DNA from: Neobacillus cucumis
GTDB lineage: Bacteria > Bacillota > Bacilli > Bacillales > Cytobacillaceae
DNA length: 64,000 bases
Direction of reading: 5' to 3'
NCBI RefSeq assembly: GCF_002860255.1
Contig: NZ_PGVE01000107.1
Location: 109,977-173,976 of the forward strand
Below the pieces are notes generated by a model. It worked only from the letters and a program-made list of their open reading frames with translations, was not told the origin of the DNA and ran no database searches. The first letter of the stretch is position 1. Every line of letters begins with the position of its first letter. Below are positions 17,386-25,121 of this stretch, piece by piece. Position numbers and translations under genes: made by a program.

Positions 17386-18968
17386 ACTTTTCTTTTCTCC
17401 AGGAGTTTATTCCGATATTCAGACGGAGTTAATTTTTCATACTTCCCAAACATCGTCACAAAATAGTCAGTATTATTAAAACCCACTCTTTCTGCAATTT
17501 CATATATCTTCAGTTCCGACTGCCTCAACAGTTTTTTTGCTTCATTAATTCTTACTTGCAATAAATAATCTTTAAAATAGATCCCATAGGTTTTCTTAAA
17601 TAGTTGTCCTAAATAGACCGGATTCATATAAAACTTTGCAGCGATGGATTTTAAACTCATATTCTCACGATAGTGTGAGTCTACAAATTGTTTAATTTTA
17701 TGGGCCTCACCATCTGAAGATTGTTTACGAAGGATTGTAATCATCTCTTTACTTTCTAGCACAAATTCAAGAAATTGTTTCCTAAGCTGTTGTAAAGTTA
17801 AATTATAGTTTTGCAGTTGAAGCATGGTCTGGAAGTTTTTTAAATTTGATACTTCCCCTTCCATATTTTTAATAATTTTTAAAATAGCATGTACAAATCG
17901 ATTGATGGTTGCTTTCACTGCTACTCGAGCCATTTTTTTCGAGACAAACTCAAGGAAAATTTTATCTATTGTTTCCATAATGGCCAAGGTTGTATTTTCT
18001 TCTATTTGCTCAATTAATTGATGATAATAGGAATCCTCTAGTTCTGTGTAGGTAATCGCTTTATTGTTTTCTATATCTATTGAAAGAATAATATTTTTAT
18101 CTTCATAGAAATACTTATACTCGCGTGCATTTTTAGCTGCTTCAAAGGAGTCTTTTAACAAATGTAATTTAGGAACAGCTGGTCCAATATAAAAGGTAAC
18201 CGCTTGAGTCATATTACTTGTAAGTAGTCCATTAATCCAATTCACAAAATGACCGATTTGCATTTGGAAACGATGCAGATAGGTGGAAGGAATTAATAAT
18301 CCATAGCTTCCTTGTTCTAAGTCTTGAATAAATACACCCACATGAGGATCACAAATATTGCGAATAATTTTAGTTATTTTTTCTTTCACTTGATAATCAG
18401 GAGCCGATTCAGTTGGAGATTCAGGAAGTCCGTTTACCTCCAAAATCAGATAATAATATTCAGCTGCACTACTTAACAACAGTTCTTTTGAGAACACGCA
18501 TGCATCCTCCTCATTCACTTTTCCTAAAATCAGATTATCAAGTAAGACGGCTTTCTTTATTTCAATGTTCCGTTCAACAACCAGCTTTTGTTCCATTATC
18601 GTATTAGAAAGCGATCGCAAGGTTTCTTCTATTTCTTCCTGGTCAATCGGCTTTAGTATAAAATCATGAACACCGTAACGTACCGCTTGTTGGGCATATT
18701 TAAAATCACTGTAACCCGAGATAATAATAAATTTAGGATGATTTCCCGCCTTTTCCGTCACTTGTTTAATTAACTCTAATCCATCTAAGACCGGCATTCG
18801 AATATCGGTTATGACAAGTTCGGGATTTACTTCATCAATAAGCGCTAATGCATCTTCACCATTTGCTGCTTCTCCTGCAACCTCAAATCCACATGCTCTC
18901 CAATCTATTAAACTTCTTAATCCTTTCCGGAAAAAATTTTCATCATCAACTAAAATCACTTTGTTCAT
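17382..18968 (-). CDS. Two-component response regulator with AraC-type DNA-binding domain, YesN type
   Basis: 528 residues. N-terminal receiver domain with acidic pocket VDDEN and phospho-acceptor Asp55 in TDIRMP; a long middle linker (about 130-420); C-terminal AraC helix-turn-helix pair (about 430-528) with SLKSIAAKFYMNPVYLGQLF and IYEIAERVGFNNTDYFVTMF. Expected to activate the transporter operon downstream (XynC-like role, inferred). The ATG follows GGGAG. A cre-like box lies about 50 bases upstream, suggesting glucose repression of the pair. Confidence 0.94.
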   Translation of the reverse strand: MNKVILVDDENFFRKGLRSLIDWRACGFEVAGEAANGEDALALIDEVNPELVITDIRMPVLDGLELIKQVTEKAGNHPKFIIISGYSDFKYAQQAVRYGVHDFILKPIDQEEIEETLRSLSNTIMEQKLVVERNIEIKKAVLLDNLILGKVNEEDACVFSKELLLSSAAEYYYLILEVNGLPESPTESAPDYQVKEKITKIIRNICDPHVGVFIQDLEQGSYGLLIPSTYLHRFQMQIGHFVNWINGLLTSNMTQAVTFYIGPAVPKLHLLKDSFEAAKNAREYKYFYEDKNIILSIDIENNKAITYTELEDSYYHQLIEQIEENTTLAIMETIDKIFLEFVSKKMARVAVKATINRFVHAILKIIKNMEGEVSNLKNFQTMLQLQNYNLTLQQLRKQFLEFVLESKEMITILRKQSSDGEAHKIKQFVDSHYRENMSLKSIAAKFYMNPVYLGQLFKKTYGIYFKDYLLQVRINEAKKLLRQSELKIYEIAERVGFNNTDYFVTMFGKYEKLTPSEYRNKLLEKRKV

Positions 18969-19017
18969 GTCGTTTCAACTCCCATTAGATGAAATTAGTG
19001 AGTAGGTGGGCCAATTT

Positions 19018-19031
19018 TACAAACGCTTACA
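19018..19031 (-). promoter_or_regulatory. Cre-like box upstream of the regulator-kinase operon
   Basis: Minus-strand TGTAAGCGTTTGTA matches the cre consensus at 12 of 14 positions with an intact TGTAAGCGTTT core. It lies 50 bases upstream of the regulator ATG, so CcpA binding would shut down the sensing system in glucose. Confidence 0.5.
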
Positions 19032-19222
19032 TTGTTATAGATAACTACTAATTTGTTTTTTTACTATACCATATGATTTAAATGAATATTGCAAAATTCA
19101 GAAAAATATAGAGAAAAAAGGCTTATTTTGTCAACAAAATTTATTTATTATCATTTTACCATGGAAGGTTGTATTACTGGTTTTCCAATTATTATAAATT
19201 TCCGAAGAAGCTTAGAAATCGT

Positions 19223-19256
19223 AAGCCCCTCAAGCTGGTGCTTAAGGGGCTTTTTA
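19223..19256. terminator. Hairpin between the GH8 and regulator genes
   Basis: AAGCCCCT/AGGGGCTT stem with inner AAGC/GCTT, ending in a T-run on the plus strand. It begins 15 bases after the GH8 stop codon, so it most likely ends the xylA-xylB-GH8 transcript although the T-run favours the other strand. The rest of the 19.0-19.27 kb gap shows only AT-rich sequence and the cre-like box. Confidence 0.55.
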
Positions 19257-19266
19257 ATAACTCAGT

Positions 19267-20415
19267 TTATGGCATCCAAATTTTATAATTGCCGCTTAAT
19301 GCTAGCAAACTGAAAAAATACAAGCAGTTATCATAATACCGTCTTTCCCCAGTTCGTACAGGAGTATTCCAGAATGATTCCACCCATTTTAAACGGTCTG
19401 GACCATCGGCTGCAAGGGATGCCATGGCATTGGTAGCAAGCAAGCCGACCGGATGGAGCGATTTTTCCTCGAATGATTCCCCAGCAATCGTATAACGGCG
19501 ATAATCGGCAGGATCCTTATCAGCAAAGAAGGCTTGAATATTATTCGCTTCTTCCGTTTCCCATGCATCCCCTCTAAACCACTCAAAATCAAGACCGATA
19601 TTAACAGCTACACGATAGGCATCACTGAAAAAATGACCATAGCCTCTCTCATTGTTTGGAGTGCCATCATAATAGGCATACTCTGGAGCTAAGCCTGTTT
19701 CAGGATGACAGGAAATCTTCAAATATTCCCTGCTCGCCATGCTTGCTTCCTTCCAAAAAGCACGGTCCTCTTCATATGCCCACAGTGCAAATAATTCATA
19801 GAAATGTGGTAAGTGGTAAGATGGATCAGAAAACTCACAGTTAGGAATAAATTTAATTAATTTATTCTCCTTATTCCACATGGGGAACCCGACCCCATCT
19901 TCACCTTTATGAAGGCAGGTACGTAGAATCTCTTTTGCTTGAACACTGTAATTAAATGGCTCCGGTCCATCTCCCCATCGATGGGAGGCAAAGAATAAAG
20001 CCATCGCGAAGAACTCTTCCCCATCCGGTGCTGGGCCGTAGGCATTTTTCGTACCGTCAGGCTGGCAAGACCAGGCAAAGTAACCAGCATTCTCACCTGT
20101 CGTCATATACATGTAATCAAAGGTCCATTTCCATAGCCTGTCAAAAACATCCTTATTATCCATTTGTACGGCCATCATCATTCCATAGGACATGCCTTCA
20201 GTACGGACATCGAGGTTTCCGGTATCAAGCATGTAACCTAGGTTATCGCCAACTGGGTAATAGATTCTGGTATCTTCAGCCCCATTAAAAAGTTGTTCCC
20301 AATTATCCTTGATTCTTTGATTTATTTCTTCCTCTGTTTTGCCGATTTCTTTGAAGAGATTACGATATTCCCCAGTGTAAAAAGACCCGCCTTGCTTTTC
20401 AACTAACTTTGTCAT
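19267..20415 (-). CDS. GH8 reducing-end xylose-releasing exo-oligoxylanase
   Basis: 382 residues from the ATG at 20415 (GGAGG at 6 bases); the frame extends 15 bases upstream without support. Closely resembles Bacillus halodurans Rex: general acid Glu in DVRTEGMSYGMM (about residue 70), base Asp in GHFFSDAYRVA (about 263) and the Rex-specific His in SLHPVGLLA (about 319), which separates Rex from endo-acting GH8 enzymes. No signal peptide. It trims xylose from the reducing end of xylo-oligosaccharides of three or more units. It follows xylB by 19 bases in the same operon. Confidence 0.93.
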   Translation of the reverse strand: MTKLVEKQGGSFYTGEYRNLFKEIGKTEEEINQRIKDNWEQLFNGAEDTRIYYPVGDNLGYMLDTGNLDVRTEGMSYGMMMAVQMDNKDVFDRLWKWTFDYMYMTTGENAGYFAWSCQPDGTKNAYGPAPDGEEFFAMALFFASHRWGDGPEPFNYSVQAKEILRTCLHKGEDGVGFPMWNKENKLIKFIPNCEFSDPSYHLPHFYELFALWAYEEDRAFWKEASMASREYLKISCHPETGLAPEYAYYDGTPNNERGYGHFFSDAYRVAVNIGLDFEWFRGDAWETEEANNIQAFFADKDPADYRRYTIAGESFEEKSLHPVGLLATNAMASLAADGPDRLKWVESFWNTPVRTGERRYYDNCLYFFSLLALSGNYKIWMP

Positions 20416-20434
20416 ATGTTCCCTCCACATTGGC

Positions 20435-21934
20435 TTATCTTCTAAATTCTTTTAACTGGTCATTAAGTACCTTTGTTTGTGTATAGACTTCCTGGTAAAT
20501 CGAAAAGAGCTTTTGATAGGCTTCCACATTTTCCTTAATAGGATGGTAGGTTTTTGAGGTTTGAATAAAGCTTTGAGCACATTCTTTAAGAGATGTAAAC
20601 CAGCCGCATCCATAGGCAGCTAACATCGCAGCACCCATTCCTGGACCTTGTTCACTTGTAAGTTTTTCAATTTTTGCATTAAAAATATCAGCCTGCATTT
20701 GCAGCCATGTTTCATTTTTAGCACCGCCGCCAATGGAAATGATCGAATCAATGGTCTTACCACTGTTTCTAAATATTTCAATTGATTCATTTAATGAAAA
20801 AGTGATTCCCTCAAGAACCGCACGTGCAAAGTGCTTCCGTTCATGGCCAGCATCCATTCCAATAAAGCTGCCTCGGATAGTGGAATCCGCATGCGGTGTT
20901 CTTTCTCCTACAATGTACGGAGTGAATAGTAAGCCATCACTGCCGGCAGGTACCCCGTCAACACCTTCTAAAAATTGATCAAAGGCTTCTTCTTTCGCAA
21001 ACGTATCTTTAAACCAACTTAAGCTATAGCCCGCTGCAAGAGTAACCCCCATGGTGTAGTATGTATTTTCTTCGCCATGGTTAAAATAGTGCACCTTTCC
21101 TTCAAAGTCCAAGTCGTTTCTTTCTTCATAAGAAAGGACAACACCAGATGTACCAATACTGCAAAGTGTTTTACCTTCTGATAAAATCCCTGAACCAATC
21201 GCACCGCAAGCGTTATCTGCCCCTCCGGCAAAGACTTGAGTTGCTTCAGATAATCCAGTTGCCTGTGCAAATTCAACGGTTACCGTGCCAACACAAGCAT
21301 GGGACTCTACTAGCGGCGGACAAAGTTCAGGAGCAATACCAAATAGATGTAAGATTTCTGGGCTCCATTCCCGTTTACTTACATTTAACATCAATGTTCC
21401 TGCTGCATCCGAGTATTCCATATGAATATTGCCTGTAATGCGGTAACGCAAATAATCTTTCGGAAGCATGAATACGCTTGCACTCTTGAACGTTTCAGGC
21501 TCATTCTCTTTTACCCAAAGGATTTTTGGCAAGGTGAAGCCTTCCAAGGCCGGGTTTTTCGTGATTTCGAGCAGTTTCTCTTGACCCACAACCTCATAAA
21601 TTTCCTGACACTGCTTCGTGGTTCTTGTGTCATTCCAAAGAATCGCATTTCTAAGAACTTGGTTTGCCTCATCTAGTAAAACCAATCCATGCATCTGTCC
21701 TGAAAAGCTGATTCCCTCTATATCTTTGACATCTCCTTCGAATGCTTGGACTAGTTCGGCCAGTCCTTCTGTAGTCTTTGCCACCCATTCTTCCGGATTT
21801 TGTTCACTATAACCTGATTTCTCGATGATTAATGGATAAGATTTGGAAACTTCCTGGGCTACTTCACCGTTTTGATTAACAAGTAGAATTTTGACCGCGC
21901 TTGTACCAAGGTCAACACCGATTACGTATTTCAT
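20435..21934 (-). CDS. xylB: Xylulokinase
   Basis: 499 residues from the ATG at 21934 (GGAAGGG at 11 bases); an upstream in-frame ATG at 21988 lies inside the intercistronic hairpin and is rejected. FGGY carbohydrate-kinase fold: N-terminal phosphate loop GVDLGTSAVKILLV, central SFSGQMHGLV, and C-terminal ISIGGGAKNETWLQMQADIF. Phosphorylates D-xylulose for the pentose phosphate pathway. Second gene of the xylA promoter operon. Confidence 0.96.
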   Translation of the reverse strand: MKYVIGVDLGTSAVKILLVNQNGEVAQEVSKSYPLIIEKSGYSEQNPEEWVAKTTEGLAELVQAFEGDVKDIEGISFSGQMHGLVLLDEANQVLRNAILWNDTRTTKQCQEIYEVVGQEKLLEITKNPALEGFTLPKILWVKENEPETFKSASVFMLPKDYLRYRITGNIHMEYSDAAGTLMLNVSKREWSPEILHLFGIAPELCPPLVESHACVGTVTVEFAQATGLSEATQVFAGGADNACGAIGSGILSEGKTLCSIGTSGVVLSYEERNDLDFEGKVHYFNHGEENTYYTMGVTLAAGYSLSWFKDTFAKEEAFDQFLEGVDGVPAGSDGLLFTPYIVGERTPHADSTIRGSFIGMDAGHERKHFARAVLEGITFSLNESIEIFRNSGKTIDSIISIGGGAKNETWLQMQADIFNAKIEKLTSEQGPGMGAAMLAAYGCGWFTSLKECAQSFIQTSKTYHPIKENVEAYQKLFSIYQEVYTQTKVLNDQLKEFRR

Positions 21935-21955
21935 CGTTCTTTCGTCCCTTCCTAT

Positions 21956-21993
21956 AAAAATGTGCTGGACAAGAATCTTCCAGCACATTTTTT
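21956..21993 (-). terminator. Hairpin between xylA and xylB
   Basis: A near-perfect stem, ATGTGCTGG/CCAGCACAT with A/T flanks and an 11-nt loop, starts 31 bases after xylA. On the minus strand it is followed by TTTTTATAG. It probably gives partial termination or stabilises xylA mRNA so that isomerase exceeds kinase. Confidence 0.7.
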
Positions 21994-22023
21994 CATTTTA
22001 TTTTGTTATGTTTTTCGTTGTTT

Positions 22024-23358
22024 TTATCGAACCGCAACGCTTGAAAGTGTTTCTAATAGATACTGGTTAAGTGTAGCTCTTAATACTTCTGTTCTGCCTG
22101 AAGTATTTTTGATTTCAGTTAAACCAAGAGCATACTGTTCTAATTCACGGAAATTCGTTCTGCCTTCAACGATGTCTAAACCAATGCCTTTTGTATAGCT
22201 GCTGTAACGATCATCAATGAAGTTTTCGAATACACGGTCTTCTAGTAATTTGTTTGCTACTTTTAGGCCGATTGCGAAAGCATCCATTCCTGCGATGTGA
22301 GCATGGAATAAATCTTCTGGATCAAAAGAACCTCTGCGTACTTTTGCATCGAAGTTTGTTCCGCCTTTGCCTAAACCGCCATTTAGAAGAATTTCATACA
22401 TTGCTAATGTTGTAGAATACAAGTCAGTTGGGAATTCATCAGTATCCCAGCCAAGTAATGGATCACCTTGGTTTGCATCGATTGATCCAAGCATACCATT
22501 GATACGAGCCACACGAAGTTCATGTTCGAATGTATGACCAGCTAAGGTTGCATGGTTTGCTTCTAGATTGAACTTGAAGTAATCAGTTAAGTCATATTTT
22601 TGTAAGAATGCTAGGCCAGTTGCTACATCAAAGTCATATTGGTGTTTTGTTGGCTCTTTTGGTTTTGGCTCAATTAAGAATGGAACATTCAGGCCAATTT
22701 CTTTAGCGTAATCTACTGCCATGTGGAAGAAGCGTGCTAAGTTATCTTGCTCAAGCTTCATATCTGTATTTAATAGTGTTTCATATCCTTCACGGCCGCC
22801 CCAGAATACATAGTTTTCTGCGCCTAGTTCCTTCGCTACTTCTAAGCCCTTCTTCACTTTTGCTGCAGAGTAAGCGAATACATCTGCATTTGGAGAAGTT
22901 GCTGCACCATGTGTATATCGAGGGTTTGTGAACATGTTAGCAGTGTTCCAAAGTAATTTTGTTTTGCTAGTTTTCATGTATTCTTTAATCATGTTAACGA
23001 TAATGTCTTGGTTTTTGTTTGATTCAGCTAGTGTGCTTCCTTCTGGTGCAATATCAACATCATGGAAAGCAAAGAATGGAACGTTTAATTTTTCAAAAAG
23101 TTCAAATGCTGCTTCAACGCGTGCTTTTGCTAAATCAAGTCCTGTTAAGTGGTTCCAAGGACGAATGGCAGTACCTACGCCGAATGGATCTGTACCGTCT
23201 GCTGTAAATGTATGCCACCAGGTGACAGAGAAGCGCAGTAATTCTTCCATTGTTTTTCCATTGATTACTTCTTGTGGATTATAATACTTAAATGCTAAAG
23301 GATTAGTTGAATTTGCACCTTCAAATTGAATGTTTTTTACATTTTCAAAATAAGCCAT
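22024..23358 (-). CDS. xylA: Xylose isomerase
   Basis: 444 residues, class II xylose isomerase. Starts MAYFENVKNIQFEG after a GGAGG site. Catalytic His in FAFHDVDIAPEG (about residue 102), metal ligands in LIEPKPKEPTKHQYD (Glu about 233), NLEANHATLAGH and SIDANQGDPLLGWDTDEFP. Interconverts D-xylose and D-xylulose. First gene of an operon with xylB and the GH8 enzyme; controlled by a strong promoter overlapped by a XylR-type operator and followed by a cre-like box in the leader. Confidence 0.97.
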   Translation of the reverse strand: MAYFENVKNIQFEGANSTNPLAFKYYNPQEVINGKTMEELLRFSVTWWHTFTADGTDPFGVGTAIRPWNHLTGLDLAKARVEAAFELFEKLNVPFFAFHDVDIAPEGSTLAESNKNQDIIVNMIKEYMKTSKTKLLWNTANMFTNPRYTHGAATSPNADVFAYSAAKVKKGLEVAKELGAENYVFWGGREGYETLLNTDMKLEQDNLARFFHMAVDYAKEIGLNVPFLIEPKPKEPTKHQYDFDVATGLAFLQKYDLTDYFKFNLEANHATLAGHTFEHELRVARINGMLGSIDANQGDPLLGWDTDEFPTDLYSTTLAMYEILLNGGLGKGGTNFDAKVRRGSFDPEDLFHAHIAGMDAFAIGLKVANKLLEDRVFENFIDDRYSSYTKGIGLDIVEGRTNFRELEQYALGLTEIKNTSGRTEVLRATLNQYLLETLSSVAVR

Positions 23359-23400
23359 GATTGGATTCCTCCTAAGGTTTTTCGGTTATAGACTTGTTTG

Positions 23401-23414
23401 TGTAAATGCTTACA
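23401..23414 (+). promoter_or_regulatory. Cre box in the xylA leader
   Basis: TGTAAATGCTTACA, nearly a perfect palindrome, matches the cre consensus at 13 of 14 positions. It lies about 35 bases downstream of the predicted start point, a roadblock position for CcpA. Confidence 0.7.
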
Positions 23415-23454
23415 TGTCTTTTAATCTAGTAGTCTTTAACCTTTCTTTAATTAG

Positions 23455-23483
23455 ATTATAGCACCCTCCACTTCGTTTGTCTA
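23455..23483 (-). promoter_or_regulatory. xylA promoter
   Basis: Minus-strand TAGACA (23478-23483) and TATAAT (23455-23460) with a 17-base spacer; TG precedes the -10 by one base (extended -10, TGCTATAAT). About 95 bases upstream of the ATG. Confidence 0.8.
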
Positions 23484-23497
23484 TCGGATAAACAAAG
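23471..23497 (+). promoter_or_regulatory. XylR operator at xylA
   Basis: 27-nt palindrome with arms CTTCGTTTGT and ATAAACAAAG and a 7-base spacer. It covers the -35 box of the xylA promoter. The arm sequence and geometry match those at the GH52/xylR intergenic region and at GH10. Confidence 0.8.
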
Positions 23498-23534
23498 ATT
23501 TATAAAAAATATTTTAAATAAATTTTGCCAAAGA

Positions 23535-23583
23535 AAAAAGCTGTACCATTTTTGCGTAAAGGGTTCCGTAATGAGGTGCTTTT
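23535..23583 (+). repeat. Hairpin repeat, copy 1
   Basis: Begins AAAAGCTGTACC, contains AAAGGGTTCCGT and ends GGTGCTTTT; the ends pair to form a stem. The same blocks recur in the same order on the other strand at 24316-24362, so the two copies form a widely spaced inverted pair. Confidence 0.6.
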
Positions 23584-23643
23584 CTTAAAATATGTGCCGA
23601 AATGACAGTCGTATTGGCATCGTTATTGATATATAAAAAAGCA

Positions 23644-23670
23644 AAACTCGCCATAGTAATTGGCGAGTTT
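23644..23670. terminator. Terminator-like hairpin
   Basis: Perfect 10-bp stem AAACTCGCCA/TGGCGAGTTT with a 7-nt loop and T-rich flank on the plus strand (CTTTATT). No gene on either strand ends directly before it. Confidence 0.5.
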
Positions 23671-23704
23671 CTTTATTAGGAATACAAAAATCTTATTTAT
23701 ATAA

Positions 23705-23754
23705 AACCTCATTTACTTGTGATACGGTTCACCGTAATGTATCAAAATGAGGTT
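23705..23754. repeat. Long nested palindrome
   Basis: Three nested inverted repeats on one axis: AACCTCATTT/AAATGAGGTT, TGATAC/GTATCA and ACGGT/ACCGT. The GGTTC..CCGTAATG and ATGAGGT blocks are shared with the repeat at 23535-23583, so they may be diverged members of one family. Confidence 0.55.
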
Positions 23755-23830
23755 CTCTTGGATTTTTGAGATAATACTCACTTCATTCTAAATAAGATGT
23801 CTTGTCCTTAATCGAGTAACCCCAAAAAAC

Positions 23831-23963
23831 TAAGCGGAGATTTTTCGCTTAGATGCAGAATGGAGGTGGTTTCGGGGGAAATAAGGGGAGGTTTTCCGAT
23901 TATGCAAAGCAAAATCTCCCATTTTCGCATTTTTCGAGTCAGTAGGCGGAATCTCTCCGTCTA
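23831..23963. repeat. Dispersed repeat with palindromic ends
   Basis: Bounded by two similar 21-nt palindromes, TAAGCGGA...TCGCTTA (23831-23851) and TAGGCGGA...TCCGTCTA (23943-23963), around a purine-rich middle. This form, with AAGCGGA and TCTCCG blocks, resembles noncoding repeats I recall from Bacillaceae genomes; no database check was possible. Confidence 0.5.
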
Positions 23964-24128
23964 TTTAAGCTTTTTTTAATAATAAGTACTAATTAAGAGA
24001 AATTTTTCCTTCTATTTATCAGATCGGGTGCTTAACCTAATCCCCCATCCGATAAATGCGGACCCTCTTGATCTTAGATGGAGAATCAGCAGCTTTTTAT
24101 CGACCAGCTTATAAAGATCAATAAAATT

Positions 24129-24177
24129 GGTCTCAAAACGGCACTGCAAATGACAGACGTTTTGACCCTCTTTTTTA
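24129..24177 (+). terminator. Plus-strand terminator-like hairpin of unknown transcript
   Basis: GGTC-TC-AAAACG pairs with CGTTTTGACC (2-nt bulge), followed by CTCTTTTTTT on the plus strand. There is no plus-strand gene upstream for more than 20 kb, so it is either a repeat remnant or the 3' end of a small RNA. Its loop side AAATGACAGACGTTTTG is similar to a segment at 23603-23619. Confidence 0.45.
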
Positions 24178-24261
24178 ATTGCACAATACTTATTGTCCAT
24201 CATAATAATGATGTCAATTGATATGTCAAAGTTTATGAAATTTCGTAGAAACCTTGATAAA

Positions 24262-24293
24262 TAAAGAAAAAGACGTATGCCAATTCATACGTC
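24262..24293 (-). terminator. Terminator downstream of the DUF624 gene
   Basis: Perfect stem GACGTATG/CATACGTC (24272-24279 and 24286-24293, 6-nt loop) followed on the minus strand by TTTTTCTTTATTT. Confidence 0.65.
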
Positions 24294-24315
24294 AATTCTT
24301 GTGTCATTTAATAAT

Positions 24316-24362
24316 AAAGCGCCCCAAAACGGAACCCTTTAATTTTTGCGGTTACAGCTTTT
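24316..24362 (-). repeat. Hairpin repeat, inverted copy 2
   Basis: Read on the minus strand it begins AAAAGCTGTAACC, contains TTAAAGGGTTCCGT and ends GGGGCGCTTT, matching copy 1 at 23535-23583 in order and strand sense. It lies 15 bases after the DUF624 stop codon and can also serve as a terminator for it. Confidence 0.6.
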
Positions 24363-24376
24363 CATTAGTGAGGTTA

Positions 24377-25015
24377 TTAATTTTGTACACTGAGCCTTTT
24401 TTGTTTGGCTTCAATCCGATTAAAACTTTGTTTGGCCCCCGTCATCACCATGAGAGAGAATAAACTTATGCTGAAAAACGGAACAATCCCAGGAATAGAA
24501 CGATACAGGATGCCTATAAGGATCGTTACAGCAATCATCAAAATAGTGATATGCATGTTAATGATTCCAATATAAAAGGAATTCTTAATATACTGAATCA
24601 GGCGTAATTCGTAATGAACATACACAGGAAAAAGATAAAGCATGGTGATAAAAAATAAAATCGTCACAATCACAAGCGGGATGGAAAGCACATATTGTAT
24701 CGTTCCTCCAACCGTAATCAGATATTTGAAGTCGAAATATAGGAACATCCCGATCAACGCCATGATCCATCCAAGCTGATTGGATTTGACAAACTCCTTT
24801 TTATAAGTATTTAAAAAGGTAGGAAAGATCGGTACATCCGTTTCATTCATCAACCATTTTCTTAAAATGGTAAACAATGCGACAGATGCAGGGGAAATGC
24901 CGAGTAAAATAAGACCGCCCAATGAAAAGAGCACCCATAAAATATTTAAATAGGCTAGTTTCATAACCCACTCACAACCAGTGTATGCCTTGCCGACTAC
25001 CCAATTAAATTGCAT
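24377..25015 (-). CDS. DUF624 (YesL-like) integral membrane protein
   Basis: 212 residues with five to six hydrophobic segments and the DUF624 N-terminal pattern (YLNILWVLFSLGGLILLGISPASVALFTILRKWLM, residues about 22-56). YesL-type proteins recur in Firmicutes carbohydrate loci beside LplB/YtcP transporters; their function is unknown, with a role in assembly or control of sugar transport suggested only by context. ATG at 25015 follows GAGGTG. A TATAAT element lies about 45 bases upstream without a clear -35. Terminators lie on both sides, so it is its own unit. Confidence 0.87.
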   Translation of the reverse strand: MQFNWVVGKAYTGCEWVMKLAYLNILWVLFSLGGLILLGISPASVALFTILRKWLMNETDVPIFPTFLNTYKKEFVKSNQLGWIMALIGMFLYFDFKYLITVGGTIQYVLSIPLVIVTILFFITMLYLFPVYVHYELRLIQYIKNSFYIGIINMHITILMIAVTILIGILYRSIPGIVPFFSISLFSLMVMTGAKQSFNRIEAKQKRLSVQN

Positions 25016-25074
25016 GTTCTTTCACCTCTTGATGAGTACTATCTTTATTATAAGACAAGTATAGCATTACTTCT

Positions 25075-25113
25075 ATTAAAAAATAGGACTGTCCAGTTAA
25101 TACCAGACAGCCT
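25075..25113 (-). terminator. Terminator after the GH52 gene
   Basis: Minus-strand stem GGCTGTC/GACAGTC with a 12-nt loop and a following TATTTTTTAAT run, starting 10 bases after the GH52 stop codon. Confidence 0.65.
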
Positions 25114-25121
25114 CGATTCCT

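Larger units (their letters stand above)
23520..24376. other. Gene-free interval packed with hairpin repeats
   Basis: This 0.86-kb stretch between the xylA promoter and the DUF624 gene has no convincing gene; the short open frames on either strand lack ribosome sites and conserved features. It contains at least six separate inverted repeats: 23535-23583, 23644-23670, 23705-23754, 23831-23963, 24129-24167 and 24272-24293, plus an inverted copy of the first one at 24316-24362. It looks like an accumulation site for small dispersed hairpin elements. Confidence 0.6.

Noticed and set aside
24012..24203. 63-codon minus-strand open frame in the hairpin-rich interval
   Set aside because: Includes the terminator-like hairpin at 24129-24167, has no clear ribosome site and no recognisable family; probably chance.
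23535..24362. Inverted hairpin pair as the ends of an insertion sequence
   Set aside because: No transposase frame lies between them and no target duplication was seen; independent repeat copies are simpler.
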